Source of the DNA: an uncultured Thermomicrobiales bacterium
GTDB taxonomy: Bacteria > Chloroflexota > Chloroflexia > Thermomicrobiales > UBA6265
Assembly: GCA_902806355.1 (NCBI GenBank)
Contig: CADCWI010000099.1
Location: 1 to 18,390 of the forward strand
DNA length: 18,390 nucleotides
Direction of reading: 5' to 3'
Position 1 is the stretch's first letter. Each line of letters begins with the position of its first letter. The position numbers were made by a program, and so were the translations under genes. Below are positions 7,999-16,149 of this stretch, piece by piece. The notes beneath the pieces are model-generated. The model worked only from the letters and a program-made list of their open reading frames with translations. It was not told the DNA's origin and searched no databases.

Positions 7999-10425
7999 TT
8001 ACTGCGGGACGGGAAGCCGCTCCTTGCTCAACACCGTTCCCCGCTTGCGCTGGCCGTTGAGCTCGAAATACGCGCGCATCATCGCGTCGGCGACGGGCAC
8101 GGCGTAGGTCGCGCCCTCACCGCCAGCCTCGATCACGACCGAGACGGCGATTTCCGGCTTGTCCAACGGGGCGAAGCAGGTGAACCAGGCATGGGTATCG
8201 CGCGCACCCAGCTTGTCCGGCTTGCCGAACTCGGCCGTTCCGGTCTTGCCGGCGATCAGGATCTCCTCCTCGCCCCGGGGGTTGGTAAGGGGCCACTTCG
8301 TCGTCTTCGGATCATCCCGTTTGGTCCGGTACGCCGTGCCGCCCGGTTCATGGCAGACCCGCCGCATGCCTTCCTTGACCACCTCAATGTGCGCCGGATC
8401 GAGTCCCAGCCGGCCGAGCTCCTCCGGCTTGACGGCTCTTGCCACGCCGTCCGGACCGGTCTTCTCGAGTACCAGACGTGGCTTGCGGAACACCCCATCC
8501 GTCGCGATCGCGGCGGTGTTCAACGCGAGCTGCAACGGGGTGACCTGCGTCTCGCCCTGGCCGATCGACACGTTGAGGGTATCGCCGGTTGCCCAGCCCT
8601 CCCCTTCAAGATTTTCCCGCTTCCACTCCGGGTCGGGGAACAGACCAGCAGCCTCCTGGATCTCGATCCCGGTCGGGCGCCCGAACCAGAACCTGGTCTG
8701 CATGTCCTGGGCGAGCTTGTCGATCCCAAGTCCCTGGAAGACGTGCTTCTCATCGCTGACGACTTTGCCGTCGACCAGGTTCCAGTCGTAATAGAACACC
8801 GGATCGAACGCTTCAGCTTCCTTCGCATACTGCTGGGCGACGTTGTAGAAGTAGACATCGCAGGACTGCTGGATCGCCCCGTAGAGATCGAGTTCGGCAT
8901 GTTCCTGTCCGTCCCAGCCGACCCAGCAGGCGAAATTCGATCCTTTACTCAGGTCCCAGGTATTCGGGACCCGCAAGGCGCCCCGGCAGACATGCGTCTT
9001 CTCCGGCTCGAGTGAGCCATGGTGCAGCGCGGACGCGGCGAGGAAGACCTTGAACGTCGAGCCGGGAGGATAGAGTTCGCCGGTCGCGCGATTCAGGAAG
9101 GCGTTGCCACGGGATGGGTTCGTGTATTCCTTCCACTTCCTGCCTGAGATACCGGTCACGAAGAGCTGGTTGTCGTAGTAGGGATAGCTGACCATCGCGA
9201 GCACTTCGCCGGTGCGAGGGTCGAAGGCCACGGCTGAGCCGGCATTCGGGATTTTCCATTCCGGCTTGCGCTCCCTGACCCGCTTCTCGTTGGCCTTGCG
9301 CTTGCCCTCCGCCGCCGCCTGGATCGCCTCTTCGAGCGCCTTGCCGGTCGCGTTCTGCAGCTCCAGGTCAATCGTCAGCCGCAGGTTCTGGCCCGGCACA
9401 GCTGGCCGCTCGGTGCCGGGAACGGTCCGCAGCACCACACCTGCCGCGTTGATCTCCACCGACCGAACGCCCTTGGTGCCACGCAGGTCGGCTTCGAGCG
9501 CGCGTTCCAGCCCCTCCTGCCCGATGAAGTCCGTCGCAGCGTAGATCTTCCGGTTGTTCTTGTCCCGGTTCCGGAGATCTTCGAGGGAAGCCTTGTCGAT
9601 CGGCCGCATGTACCCGAGGACATGCGACATCACCTCGCCACCAAGGTATTCCCGCGCCAGGCTCGAGTCATCGATCTCGACGCCCGGAAGGTAGGTGCTG
9701 TTGGCTTCCAGTTTCAGCGCGATCTCTCGCGGGACATCGGTCTTGACGATGACCGGCACCTGCTTGGCCCAACTGTTGTCGACGAGGTAATCAACCTCGT
9801 TCATCACCTGCACGCCGGGCAGGTTGGCGCCGGCGGCACGGAATCGCGCGGCATCGTCGATCGTCAGCCTGGTTACGAGAATGAGTGTGCTCTCGTCCTG
9901 GCTATTCCAGGCCCCGATCATCTCCGCCGCCTTCTCGTCGTCATAGTCCATCATCGTGGCGACACGGCGATAGACCGTGGGTCTGGACCCCACCGGCACG
10001 GCGCTCGGCTTGATCACCAGCACGTCCTCGAGCTGCAGCGCGGAGATCAGCATGTCCAGCACGCGCCGCCGGGCTTCGGGCTCTTCGTCCTTGTCGGGCA
10101 GGTTGCCCGGGATCAGGCGAACCTCCCATGCCCGCCGGTTCTGCGCCAAAATCCGCCCCATCCGATCGCGAATGACGCCGCGTGGCGGGGGGAGCGTCTC
10201 CAGCTTGACGACGTTTCTCTTGGCTTCCGCCTTGTATTTGTCGCCCTTGGCGAGCTGGAGATATCCGAGGCGTGTGCCCAGCGCGGAGAATGCCGCGACA
10301 ACACCGGCCTTCGCGACGAGCATCCGGCGGGAGAGGAAGATATGGTCGGCGCCCGTTGCGGCCGGACGCCGTCGCCGCTTCTGCTGACTTGGTGGGTCAT
10401 ACCGCATGCGTTTGCGACGAGCCAT
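7999..10425 (-). CDS. mrdA: Penicillin-binding protein 2, peptidoglycan transpeptidase
   Basis: The 808-residue product is a class B penicillin-binding protein that cross-links peptidoglycan during cell elongation. A basic N-terminal tail (RRKRMR, KRRRRP) precedes a single membrane anchor near residues 34-58. A PBP dimerisation region follows, including PPPRGVIRDRMGRILAQN and EYLGGEVMSHVLGYM. The transpeptidase motifs are all present: PPGSTFK with nucleophile Ser456, SCD at 521-523 (the SxD form usual in PBP2), and KTGTAEF at 727. It is longer than the roughly 600-650 residues usual for PBP2; extra lysine/arginine-rich sequence near 365-395 and loops near 535-565 account for part of this. The ATG at 10425 is preferred to a TTG 9 bases upstream because it gives AGG a spacing of 10 bases. 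mreD lies upstream on the same strand after 123 bp, the classical mreD-mrdA order. Confidence 0.93.
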   Translation of the reverse strand: MARRKRMRYDPPSQQKRRRRPAATGADHIFLSRRMLVAKAGVVAAFSALGTRLGYLQLAKGDKYKAEAKRNVVKLETLPPPRGVIRDRMGRILAQNRRAWEVRLIPGNLPDKDEEPEARRRVLDMLISALQLEDVLVIKPSAVPVGSRPTVYRRVATMMDYDDEKAAEMIGAWNSQDESTLILVTRLTIDDAARFRAAGANLPGVQVMNEVDYLVDNSWAKQVPVIVKTDVPREIALKLEANSTYLPGVEIDDSSLAREYLGGEVMSHVLGYMRPIDKASLEDLRNRDKNNRKIYAATDFIGQEGLERALEADLRGTKGVRSVEINAAGVVLRTVPGTERPAVPGQNLRLTIDLELQNATGKALEEAIQAAAEGKRKANEKRVRERKPEWKIPNAGSAVAFDPRTGEVLAMVSYPYYDNQLFVTGISGRKWKEYTNPSRGNAFLNRATGELYPPGSTFKVFLAASALHHGSLEPEKTHVCRGALRVPNTWDLSKGSNFACWVGWDGQEHAELDLYGAIQQSCDVYFYNVAQQYAKEAEAFDPVFYYDWNLVDGKVVSDEKHVFQGLGIDKLAQDMQTRFWFGRPTGIEIQEAAGLFPDPEWKRENLEGEGWATGDTLNVSIGQGETQVTPLQLALNTAAIATDGVFRKPRLVLEKTGPDGVARAVKPEELGRLGLDPAHIEVVKEGMRRVCHEPGGTAYRTKRDDPKTTKWPLTNPRGEEEILIAGKTGTAEFGKPDKLGARDTHAWFTCFAPLDKPEIAVSVVIEAGGEGATYAVPVADAMMRAYFELNGQRKRGTVLSKERLPVPQ

Positions 10426-10492
10426 GATGGGCAAACCTCGATATCTGAAAGACGGCTATCGCGGTCGAGGGTGAACGAACCATTCTGGGACC

Positions 10493-10516
10493 GGACCACG
10501 CTAGACGTTGTGGTCC
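10493..10516. repeat. Intercistronic stem-loop between mreD and mrdA
   Basis: GGACCAC (10493-10499) pairs perfectly with GTGGTCC (10510-10516) around a 10-base loop. It sits in the 123-bp gap between mreD and mrdA. It may be a weak transcript processing or stabilising structure, or an operator. There is no T run. Confidence 0.4.
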
Positions 10517-10548
10517 AAGCATACGCGGTCACGGCGCCCGGAGCACCC

Positions 10549-11007
10549 TTAGCGATCGATCCCGCGAGTCAGCAGGGAGACGATGGGAACGAGCACGGCG
10601 TGCACTACGGCCTGCAGCGCGACGTCGAAAAGGACCGGGATACCCAGGGGCATGCTTCGCAGCAATGCCAGCACGACACCATGGACGACCGTCACAACGA
10701 CGATGAGAAGGATCGGCACGACGATCCGGGAATGAAACAGGCGATGCCGCGCGGGGCCGGCCAGCAACACGATCACGACCAGCGCCAGCCCATTCGTCCC
10801 GAATGGATCCAGCGCCAACACGTCCAGGAAGAGTCCCGAGAAGAAGACCCAGAGCAATGACTCTCGTACCCCATGCCTGATCGCCCACAGGAATAGCAGC
10901 ACCAGGACGAAATCCGGAAATACTGGAAGCGGATTGGCGCGGGGCAGGATAGTTGCCTGGACGAGAGCAGCGATGACGACCAGTAGCCCAAAGAGAATTC
11001 GCGCCAT
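10549..11007 (-). CDS. mreD: Rod shape-determining protein MreD
   Basis: The 152-residue protein is very hydrophobic with about five membrane segments, for example near residues 3-18, 30-44, 50-64, 72-84 and 94-114. This fits MreD, the small integral membrane partner of MreC and MreB in the elongasome. Typical features are the N-terminal LVQATILPRA, the acidic P-DFVLVLLFLWA stretch and GLFLDVLALDPFGTNGLA, a hallmark of the family. Its position directly upstream of a PBP2 gene supports the call. The ATG at 11007 has no clear Shine-Dalgarno sequence, which suggests a leaderless or weakly initiated transcript. mreB and mreC, usually just upstream, are absent: the next gene upstream is divergent. 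Confidence 0.9.
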   Translation of the reverse strand: MARILFGLLVVIAALVQATILPRANPLPVFPDFVLVLLFLWAIRHGVRESLLWVFFSGLFLDVLALDPFGTNGLALVVIVLLAGPARHRLFHSRIVVPILLIVVVTVVHGVVLALLRSMPLGIPVLFDVALQAVVHAVLVPIVSLLTRGIDR

Positions 11008-11312
11008 GGGGTAAGTCGGTATGCTCCATCATGGATCGAACCGGGGGATCACACTGGACGGGCTCTCGACGACAACCTCCGCATGGCGTCCTTGTCCTGA
11101 TCCATGTGTCATGCCTTGCCATCCCGGGCGAGAACCCGTGCGCGAGGTGGAGGGCCTCTTCGCACAGTCCATGCGACCCACGGTTCCGGGATGCGGGAGG
11201 TGCGATATCCCGGGTGATCAGGATGGCGAGAGTGTACCACGGCCGAACGAGCACACAGGCCAGCACAGTGCCGGCCGGATTCATGGAATCACGCGTCATG
11301 GAGACCTGTCGC

Positions 11313-11323
11313 GGGGATTCCCC
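11313..11323. repeat. Near-palindrome GGGGATTCCCC, copy 1
   Basis: The 11-base sequence GGGGATTCCCC is a palindrome around its central T. Ten of its bases recur in inverted orientation at 11412-11421. A dimeric regulator site is possible but unproven. Confidence 0.4.
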
Positions 11324-11411
11324 ACGGTGCGCTCCATGGTCCAAACCGGTCATGACAAGGGTATTGCAGCACCCTCTACACTGAGAGAATGCGTTTTTGG
11401 CGTATCGATCA

Positions 11412-11421
11412 GGGAATCCCC
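11412..11421. repeat. Near-palindrome GGGAATCCCC, copy 2
   Basis: This is the exact reverse complement of 11313-11322, on the rhodanese side of the candidate TACACT element. Confidence 0.4.
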
Positions 11422-11527
11422 GAATCGGCGCCATGTGATCACCCTCTGGATGGTGGCGGGCAAGGGTTGATCGTTGAAACACGGACGAACCAATTCGATC
11501 TCTTCGTAATATCGCGAAGGACGCTCC

Positions 11528-12331
11528 ATGACAGCAGCGGTATTCCCACAAGACGGTCCGATCGTGAGCACGGAATGGCTTCGCCTGAACGTCGCCAGAC
11601 CGGATGTCCTGACCATCGATGTCCGTCCTTTCGACGCGTATCAGGAGGGACACATTCCCGGATCGATCCACCTCGACCTGTCGATCCTGCGACTTTCGTC
11701 GTCGGCTCCCGCCGTCATCCACCTCTGGAAGGAAAGACTGGAGGAAACGATCCGGCGTGCGGGCATCATGAGCGAGCAACGGGTCGTCTTCTATGAGGAT
11801 TACAGTGGAACGATGGCAGCGACCGGCGTCTGGCTCCTGGATGCCGCCGGCCTCGGAAACGGCGCGATGCTGGACGGCGGGATCAACCGATGGATCAGGG
11901 AGGGCGGTGAAACCTCCACGGAGATCGGACAGCCCGAGCAAAGCTCGACCGTTATTCACCCTGATGACCGCGTGATCGCCACGGCGGATGAGATCCTTGC
12001 GGACCTGAGGACCGAAGGATCGACCCGCCTCGTCGATTCCCGGGCGCCGATGGAACACCGCCAGGGCACGATCCCGGGTGCGGCTAACATCGACTGGACT
12101 CAGCACCTCGATGCCGAAGGGGCGTTCAGGCCGCTGACCGAGCTCGCGCAACTCTATGGATCCGCGGGTCTCGACCGGAACGATCCAGTCGTCAGTTACT
12201 GTGCCGGCGGATTCCGGGCCTCCCATACCTATGTAGCACTGAAGGCGCTCGGCTACGGATCCATCGCCAACTACGCGCCGTCCTGGGGAGAATGGGGACA
12301 GCGGCCGGATACTCCCAAGGAACGCACCTGA
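11528..12331 (+). CDS. Two-domain rhodanese-type sulfurtransferase
   Basis: The 267-residue protein has two rhodanese modules, the architecture of thiosulfate and 3-mercaptopyruvate sulfurtransferases. The N-terminal module (about 12-130) carries the DVRPFDAYQEGHIPGSIHLD signature but lacks the catalytic Cys, as usual for the inactive half. The C-terminal module (about 148-262) contains VDSRAPMEHRQGTIPGAANIDW and the active loop YCAGGFRAS, with the persulfide-forming Cys225. The loop CxGGxRA is closer to the thiosulfate type (CRxGxR/T) than the CGSGVTA of mercaptopyruvate enzymes, but substrate cannot be settled by eye. AAGGA seven bases before ATG supports the start. The gene is divergent from mreD and 235 bp upstream of the ketosynthase gene; no shared function with either is apparent. 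No signal peptide is seen, so it should be cytoplasmic. Confidence 0.9.
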   Translation: MTAAVFPQDGPIVSTEWLRLNVARPDVLTIDVRPFDAYQEGHIPGSIHLDLSILRLSSSAPAVIHLWKERLEETIRRAGIMSEQRVVFYEDYSGTMAATGVWLLDAAGLGNGAMLDGGINRWIREGGETSTEIGQPEQSSTVIHPDDRVIATADEILADLRTEGSTRLVDSRAPMEHRQGTIPGAANIDWTQHLDAEGAFRPLTELAQLYGSAGLDRNDPVVSYCAGGFRASHTYVALKALGYGSIANYAPSWGEWGQRPDTPKERT

Positions 12332-12470
12332 GACGCTGGACGCGGCTGGAAGCACCGGGATGACCAGCCCGCCTGTCAGGAAGGGGCATCGGTAGCTGTC
12401 GCCCCGTTTGAACCATGCGTACTCGACGCGCTCGCTCAAAGACGGTGCTGCTGCCCATACTGTCGATCGT

Positions 12471-12486
12471 GTGATCAGGAGATCAC
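12471..12486. repeat. Small inverted repeat upstream of ketosynthase
   Basis: GTGATC (12471-12476) and GATCAC (12481-12486) flank AGGA. It lies 80 bases before the first ketosynthase gene, inside the 235-bp gap that probably holds its promoter. It could be a small operator. The evidence is only the symmetry. Confidence 0.25.
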
Positions 12487-12566
12487 GGCTGGTGCCATTT
12501 CTCCGGTAATCCAAGCCCGTGACGCTAGGACTTGAGCGACCATGCCGCTCGCGAGGAATCCCTTTC

Positions 12567-13868
12567 ATGACGGAATCTGGTCGGGCCTCCCGGCCCGCAA
12601 TACAGCCAAGGCGCGTCGTCGTCACAGGTCTCGGCGCGATTAGCTCACTCGGGATTGGCGCCGAGGTGACGTGGGAAAAGCTGCTTGCCGGCGAAACAGG
12701 CATCCGGAGGGCGGATGACCTTGACCCCGCCCAGCACCCCTGCCTACTGCGCGGGGAGGTCGATCGATCCAGCATCCCGCAACGATTCCTTTCCGGCAAG
12801 AACCTCCGCAACGCGTCGCTCTTCTCAAGGATGGCCCTCGAAGCGGCCGGGGAAGCGATGGAGGACGCCGGGCTCCTGAATGCCGACCTGCAGCCGGTCA
12901 TCGACCTCACCGCTGGCGGTGCGGCGTTCGGCTCCTGCATCGGTGGCATCTACGACGACCTCATCCCTGCCCACGAGGTCTTTCTGCAACGCGGCACCTC
13001 CCGTGTTCCGCCGCATCTTCACGTGATGTTCCCGCACAATCTTGCTGCGTACACCGTGCAGCAACGGTTCGGTCTGGGGGGCCCCAGCTCGACGGTCGTC
13101 ACGGCCTGCGCGACGGGCGCGCAGGCGATCGGCGATGGCTTTCGCGCGGTCGCGTTCGGACAGGCGCCGCTCATGATCGCGGGCGCCAGCGAATCCACGG
13201 CCCATCCCCTGTTCCAGGCCGGGTTCGCCGCGATGCGGGCACTCGTGACGGATTCCAACGACAACCCGGATGGCGCAAGCCGGCCATTCGATGCCAGCCG
13301 CGCGGGATTCGTCCTTGGTGAAGGTGCGGCCATGCTGGTGCTCGAGGAGCTGGAGCACGCGAGGGCACGAGGAGCGCGCATCCATGCCGAGATCACCGGC
13401 TACGCAACATCCAACGATGCCTATCACCCGATCGCACCGGAACCTGAAGGCGCTGGCGCGGCCAGGGCGATCCGCGCGGCACTCGATGAGGCTGGCGTCG
13501 ATCCCGCCAAGGTCGATCACATCAACGCCCATGCCGCTTCGACGCAGGCGGGTGATGTAGCCGAAGCCAGGGCGATCCACCTCGTATTCGGGGATCGCGC
13601 GGCTGACATTCCGGTGACCTCCATCAAGGGAGCGATCGGCCACTGCATGGCCAGTGCCGGCGCCCTGGAAACCATTGCCGCCGTCATGACACTGCGCGAG
13701 GGCGTGATTCCAGAGACGAGAAACTACAGGACACCCGACCCCGAGATCGACCTGGATGTCGTGCATGGTGAACCGCGCAAGGCGGACGTGAGGGTGATGA
13801 CCAAGCACTCGTTCGGGCTGGGCGGCCAGAACGCCTGCCTGGTGCTCGAACGCTTCGACGACGAGTGA
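12567..13868 (+). CDS. Beta-ketoacyl-ACP synthase II-like, divergent paralogue
   Basis: The 433-residue thiolase-fold protein condenses acyl groups with malonyl-ACP. It begins RRVVVTGLGAISSLGIG, the usual KAS II start after a 15-residue extension. The catalytic set is present: Cys181 in VTACATGAQAIG, His322 in NAHAAST, Lys354 and His359 in SIKGAIGHCMASAGALE. The C-terminal glycine motif is SFGLGGQNACLVLE. Because the Cys and both His remain, it is not a chain-length factor. Differences from canonical FabF include Ala instead of Gly after His322 and an unusual segment 110-160. The ATG at 12567 is chosen because GAGGAA lies 8 bases upstream; a GTG at 12519 is less likely. It is the first gene of the fatty-acid group, and its stop overlaps the start of the YrdB-family gene by 4 bases (GTGA). 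Its preferred substrate is unknown. Confidence 0.9.
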   Translation: MTESGRASRPAIQPRRVVVTGLGAISSLGIGAEVTWEKLLAGETGIRRADDLDPAQHPCLLRGEVDRSSIPQRFLSGKNLRNASLFSRMALEAAGEAMEDAGLLNADLQPVIDLTAGGAAFGSCIGGIYDDLIPAHEVFLQRGTSRVPPHLHVMFPHNLAAYTVQQRFGLGGPSSTVVTACATGAQAIGDGFRAVAFGQAPLMIAGASESTAHPLFQAGFAAMRALVTDSNDNPDGASRPFDASRAGFVLGEGAAMLVLEELEHARARGARIHAEITGYATSNDAYHPIAPEPEGAGAARAIRAALDEAGVDPAKVDHINAHAASTQAGDVAEARAIHLVFGDRAADIPVTSIKGAIGHCMASAGALETIAAVMTLREGVIPETRNYRTPDPEIDLDVVHGEPRKADVRVMTKHSFGLGGQNACLVLERFDDE

Positions 13869-14275
13869 CGACCCCGCCGCCGTCCGCGTCATTCTCCACC
13901 CCGCCCTCCCAGCCATGGACGATGCTGGCTGTGCGCTTCGCGCTGGAGATCTTTGGCTGGACCGGGTTTGCCTTGTGGGGCTGGAAGATCGGGAATGGCG
14001 GATTATGGGGCGGACTTTTGGCTGTCACGCTCGTCTCGGTGAGTGCCGCTGCCTGGGGGATATTCCGTGTGCCGAACGATCCACCCGGCAAGCTCGACCC
14101 TCCGGTGAGGGTGCCTGGCACGGTGAGATTGCTGATCGAGCTGGCGTTCTTTGGCCTCGCGGCGACGGCCCTGTGGATCTCCAGTTCCCGGGCCGCGTCC
14201 GAAACCCTGATCACCGCCGTCGTGCTGCTCTACGTCGTTACGTGGGATCATCAGCGTTGGCTCGTCCGGCAATAA
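13865..14275 (+). CDS. YrdB/DUF2568 family membrane protein
   Basis: The 136-residue protein has a short polar N-terminus rich in Pro and Ser, then about four membrane segments (near 20-40, 45-66, 86-105 and 110-126). The pattern FRVPNDPPG, then PVRVPGTVRLLIELAFFGLAA, is characteristic of the DUF2568 (YrdB) family. Members are small integral membrane proteins of unknown function. The start is a GTG whose last two bases begin the TGA stop of the ketosynthase, so it is translated by coupling to that gene. A function in lipid or membrane physiology is suggested only by this coupling. The next gene starts 87 bases downstream. Confidence 0.8.
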   Translation: MTTPPPSASFSTPPSQPWTMLAVRFALEIFGWTGFALWGWKIGNGGLWGGLLAVTLVSVSAAAWGIFRVPNDPPGKLDPPVRVPGTVRLLIELAFFGLAATALWISSSRAASETLITAVVLLYVVTWDHQRWLVRQ

Positions 14276-14362
14276 CCTCCCCACGGGCGGAGCCGAATGG
14301 CAACCGCGATGCACACGGTGGATTGGCAAGCGCCAGCACCGAAGATTTGAGACGAGGTATAG

Positions 14363-15130
14363 ATGAAGGCACTCGGCGGACGCGTGGCACTCGTTACCGG
14401 GGCGTCGCGCACGATCGGGATCGGCGCCGCGATCTGCCGCCAGCTGGCCGATGCTGGCGCCGACATCGCGTTCACGCACTTCCTGGCCTATGACCGCGAT
14501 CAGTACGATGCACCAAGCGACGGACCGGCCCACCTGCGCGAGGAACTGATCGGGGCAGGGGTGCGCGTCCACGATATCGCGTACGACCTGTCCAAACCCG
14601 GGATCGCGGGCCCGCTCCTCGACGAGGTCGAAGCGGCGCTCGGCCCGGTCGACATCCTCGTCAACAACGCGGCCTATTCGACCCACGATGCCTGGGATAC
14701 CCTGACCGAGGAATCGCTCGACATGCACATGGGGGTGAACCTGCGGGCGACGGCGATGCTGACGGTCGAGTTCGCCCGGCGCTTCACCAGGGGCACAGGG
14801 GGCCGCGTCATCAACTTCAGCTCCGGACAACATCTCGGACCGATGCCGAACGAACTCGCCTACGCCAGCTCGAAAGGTGGCATCATCGCCTTCAGCCGGA
14901 GCATCACGCCCGATCTCGCCCGCCGGGGCATCACCATTAACGTGGTCAACCCCGGCGGTACCGATACCGGCTGGATACCGGACGACCTGAAGGAGAGGTG
15001 GGCCAGCGAGCACCCGATGGGACGCATCGGTCAGCCGGATGACGCCGCCCGCCTCGTCGGCTGGCTAGCGACGGACGATGCCCGCTGGGTCAGCGGGCAG
15101 GTCATCAACAGCGAGGGTGGCATCCGCTGA
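14363..15130 (+). CDS. SDR family oxidoreductase, FabG-like
   Basis: The 255-residue protein is a classical short-chain dehydrogenase/reductase. The nucleotide-binding loop is TGASRTIGIGAA (residues 12-23), with two more residues between the first and second glycine than the usual TGASRGIG. NNAA is at 101-104, and the catalytic tetrad is Asn126, Ser154, Tyr167 and Lys171 (YASSK). The C-terminus has VNPGGTDTGW and INSEGGIR. In this setting, between ketosynthase and FabD genes, the likely reaction is NADPH-dependent reduction of 3-oxoacyl-ACP. Other SDR activities cannot be excluded, because the insertion 43-55 (YDRDQYDAPSDG) and the variant glycine loop belong to a subgroup with varied substrates. 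GACGAGG about 5 bases before the ATG supports the start. fabD follows after 50 bases. Confidence 0.88.
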   Translation: MKALGGRVALVTGASRTIGIGAAICRQLADAGADIAFTHFLAYDRDQYDAPSDGPAHLREELIGAGVRVHDIAYDLSKPGIAGPLLDEVEAALGPVDILVNNAAYSTHDAWDTLTEESLDMHMGVNLRATAMLTVEFARRFTRGTGGRVINFSSGQHLGPMPNELAYASSKGGIIAFSRSITPDLARRGITINVVNPGGTDTGWIPDDLKERWASEHPMGRIGQPDDAARLVGWLATDDARWVSGQVINSEGGIR

Positions 15131-15180
15131 CGCGACCTGCATCTTGAGACAAGTTAGCCAGAAGCAACTGGGTGGAGTCC

Positions 15181-16149
15181 ATGATTGAGAAGCCAGCCAT
15201 GACGGTCGACGCACAGCCCGGGTCCCCGATCGCCGTCGTGTTTCCCGGCCAGGGGAGTCAAACCGCCGGGATGGGCAAGGACCTGTTCTATAGCTCGCCG
15301 GCGGCAAGGCGGATCTTCGAAGACGCCGACCAGATTCTTGGATTTCCACTCTCCCGGCTTTGCTTCGAGGGGCAGCCCGTCGAGCTTGATGACACCTGGA
15401 ACGCCCAGCCAGCCATCCTGACCGTCAGCGTCGCCGCCTGGCACGCCCTGCGGGAGCGCGCTGCCGACACGTCGGTCACGCCTATCGTCCTTGCCGGGCA
15501 TTCGCTCGGTCAGTTCACCGCGCTTCACCTCGCGGGAGCCCTCGATTTCCCGACCGTTCTCGAACTGGTGCGCGAACGCGGCCGGCTGATGAAAGAGGCT
15601 GGTGAACGACGACCTGGCGGCATGGCGGCCGTGATCGGGCTCGACGATGAGACGCTCCGCTCCGTCTGCCGGGAGGCCGAATCCGAGGGAATCATCTCGA
15701 TCGCCAACGCCAACTGCCCCGGCCAGACAGTCATCTCGGGGGAGGTCGATGCCCTGCTCAAGGCCATGGAGCTTGCCAAGGCGGCCGGGGCGCGCCGTGT
15801 TGCCCGGCTAGGTGTGACGATCGCCTCGCACTCTCCACTGATGACAGGGGTCTCGGCCCGGTTGAACGAGATCCTCGACGGCCTGCCGGTTGCCGATCCT
15901 ACTGTGCCGGTAGTTGGCAACGTCTCTGGAGCGCCGATGACGACCGTGGCCGAGATCCGGGCGGAACTCTCGCGACATCTTGTACGGCCCGTGAACTGGA
16001 CCGGATCGGTCGAAACCATGATCGGCCTTGGGGCGACGACCTTCATCGAGCCTGGCCCTGGGCAGGTGCTGAGCGGCCTCATCAAACGCATCAGCCGCGA
16101 TGTCACGACCGTCAGCGGAGACCAGCTCTTCGCCGGTGTGTCTGCCTGA
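15181..16149 (+). CDS. fabD: Malonyl-CoA:ACP transacylase
   Basis: The 322-residue product transfers malonyl groups from CoA to acyl carrier protein. Landmarks are FPGQGSQ near the N-terminus, GHSLGQF with the nucleophile Ser108, Arg135 in RERGRLM that binds the malonyl carboxylate, NANCPGQTVISG, and His217 in ASHSPLM. Near the C-terminus is EPGPGQVLSGLIKRI. The usual GHSLGE is GHSLGQ here, a mild change after the nucleophile. The start is uncertain: the ATG at 15181 has GGAG only 3 bases before it, a GTG at 15172 has no better site, and an ATG at 15199 is also possible. All three give normal FabD proteins with a short extension. It follows the SDR gene by 50 bases and is probably co-transcribed with it. 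Confidence 0.94.
   Translation: MIEKPAMTVDAQPGSPIAVVFPGQGSQTAGMGKDLFYSSPAARRIFEDADQILGFPLSRLCFEGQPVELDDTWNAQPAILTVSVAAWHALRERAADTSVTPIVLAGHSLGQFTALHLAGALDFPTVLELVRERGRLMKEAGERRPGGMAAVIGLDDETLRSVCREAESEGIISIANANCPGQTVISGEVDALLKAMELAKAAGARRVARLGVTIASHSPLMTGVSARLNEILDGLPVADPTVPVVGNVSGAPMTTVAEIRAELSRHLVRPVNWTGSVETMIGLGATTFIEPGPGQVLSGLIKRISRDVTTVSGDQLFAGVSA

Larger units (their letters stand above)
11008..11527. other. 520-bp divergent intergenic region, mreD and rhodanese
   Basis: This region must hold promoters for mreD (minus) and the rhodanese gene (plus). No domain-bearing gene is visible. It contains two inverted copies of GGGGATTCCC about 100 bp apart (11313-11322 and 11412-11421), an ATGACA hexamer with a TACACT (11377-11382) 19 bases downstream as a poor plus-strand promoter candidate, and a good Shine-Dalgarno AAGGA just before the rhodanese start. 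Confidence 0.45.

Noticed and set aside
10529..12949. An 806-codon open frame on the minus strand
   Set aside because: It runs antisense to the rhodanese and ketosynthase genes and overlaps mreD in another frame. It has no recognisable domain. Long antisense frames are expected at this G+C content.
12567..13868. First ketosynthase as a chain-length factor (inactive partner)
   Set aside because: The active Cys181 and both His residues are present.
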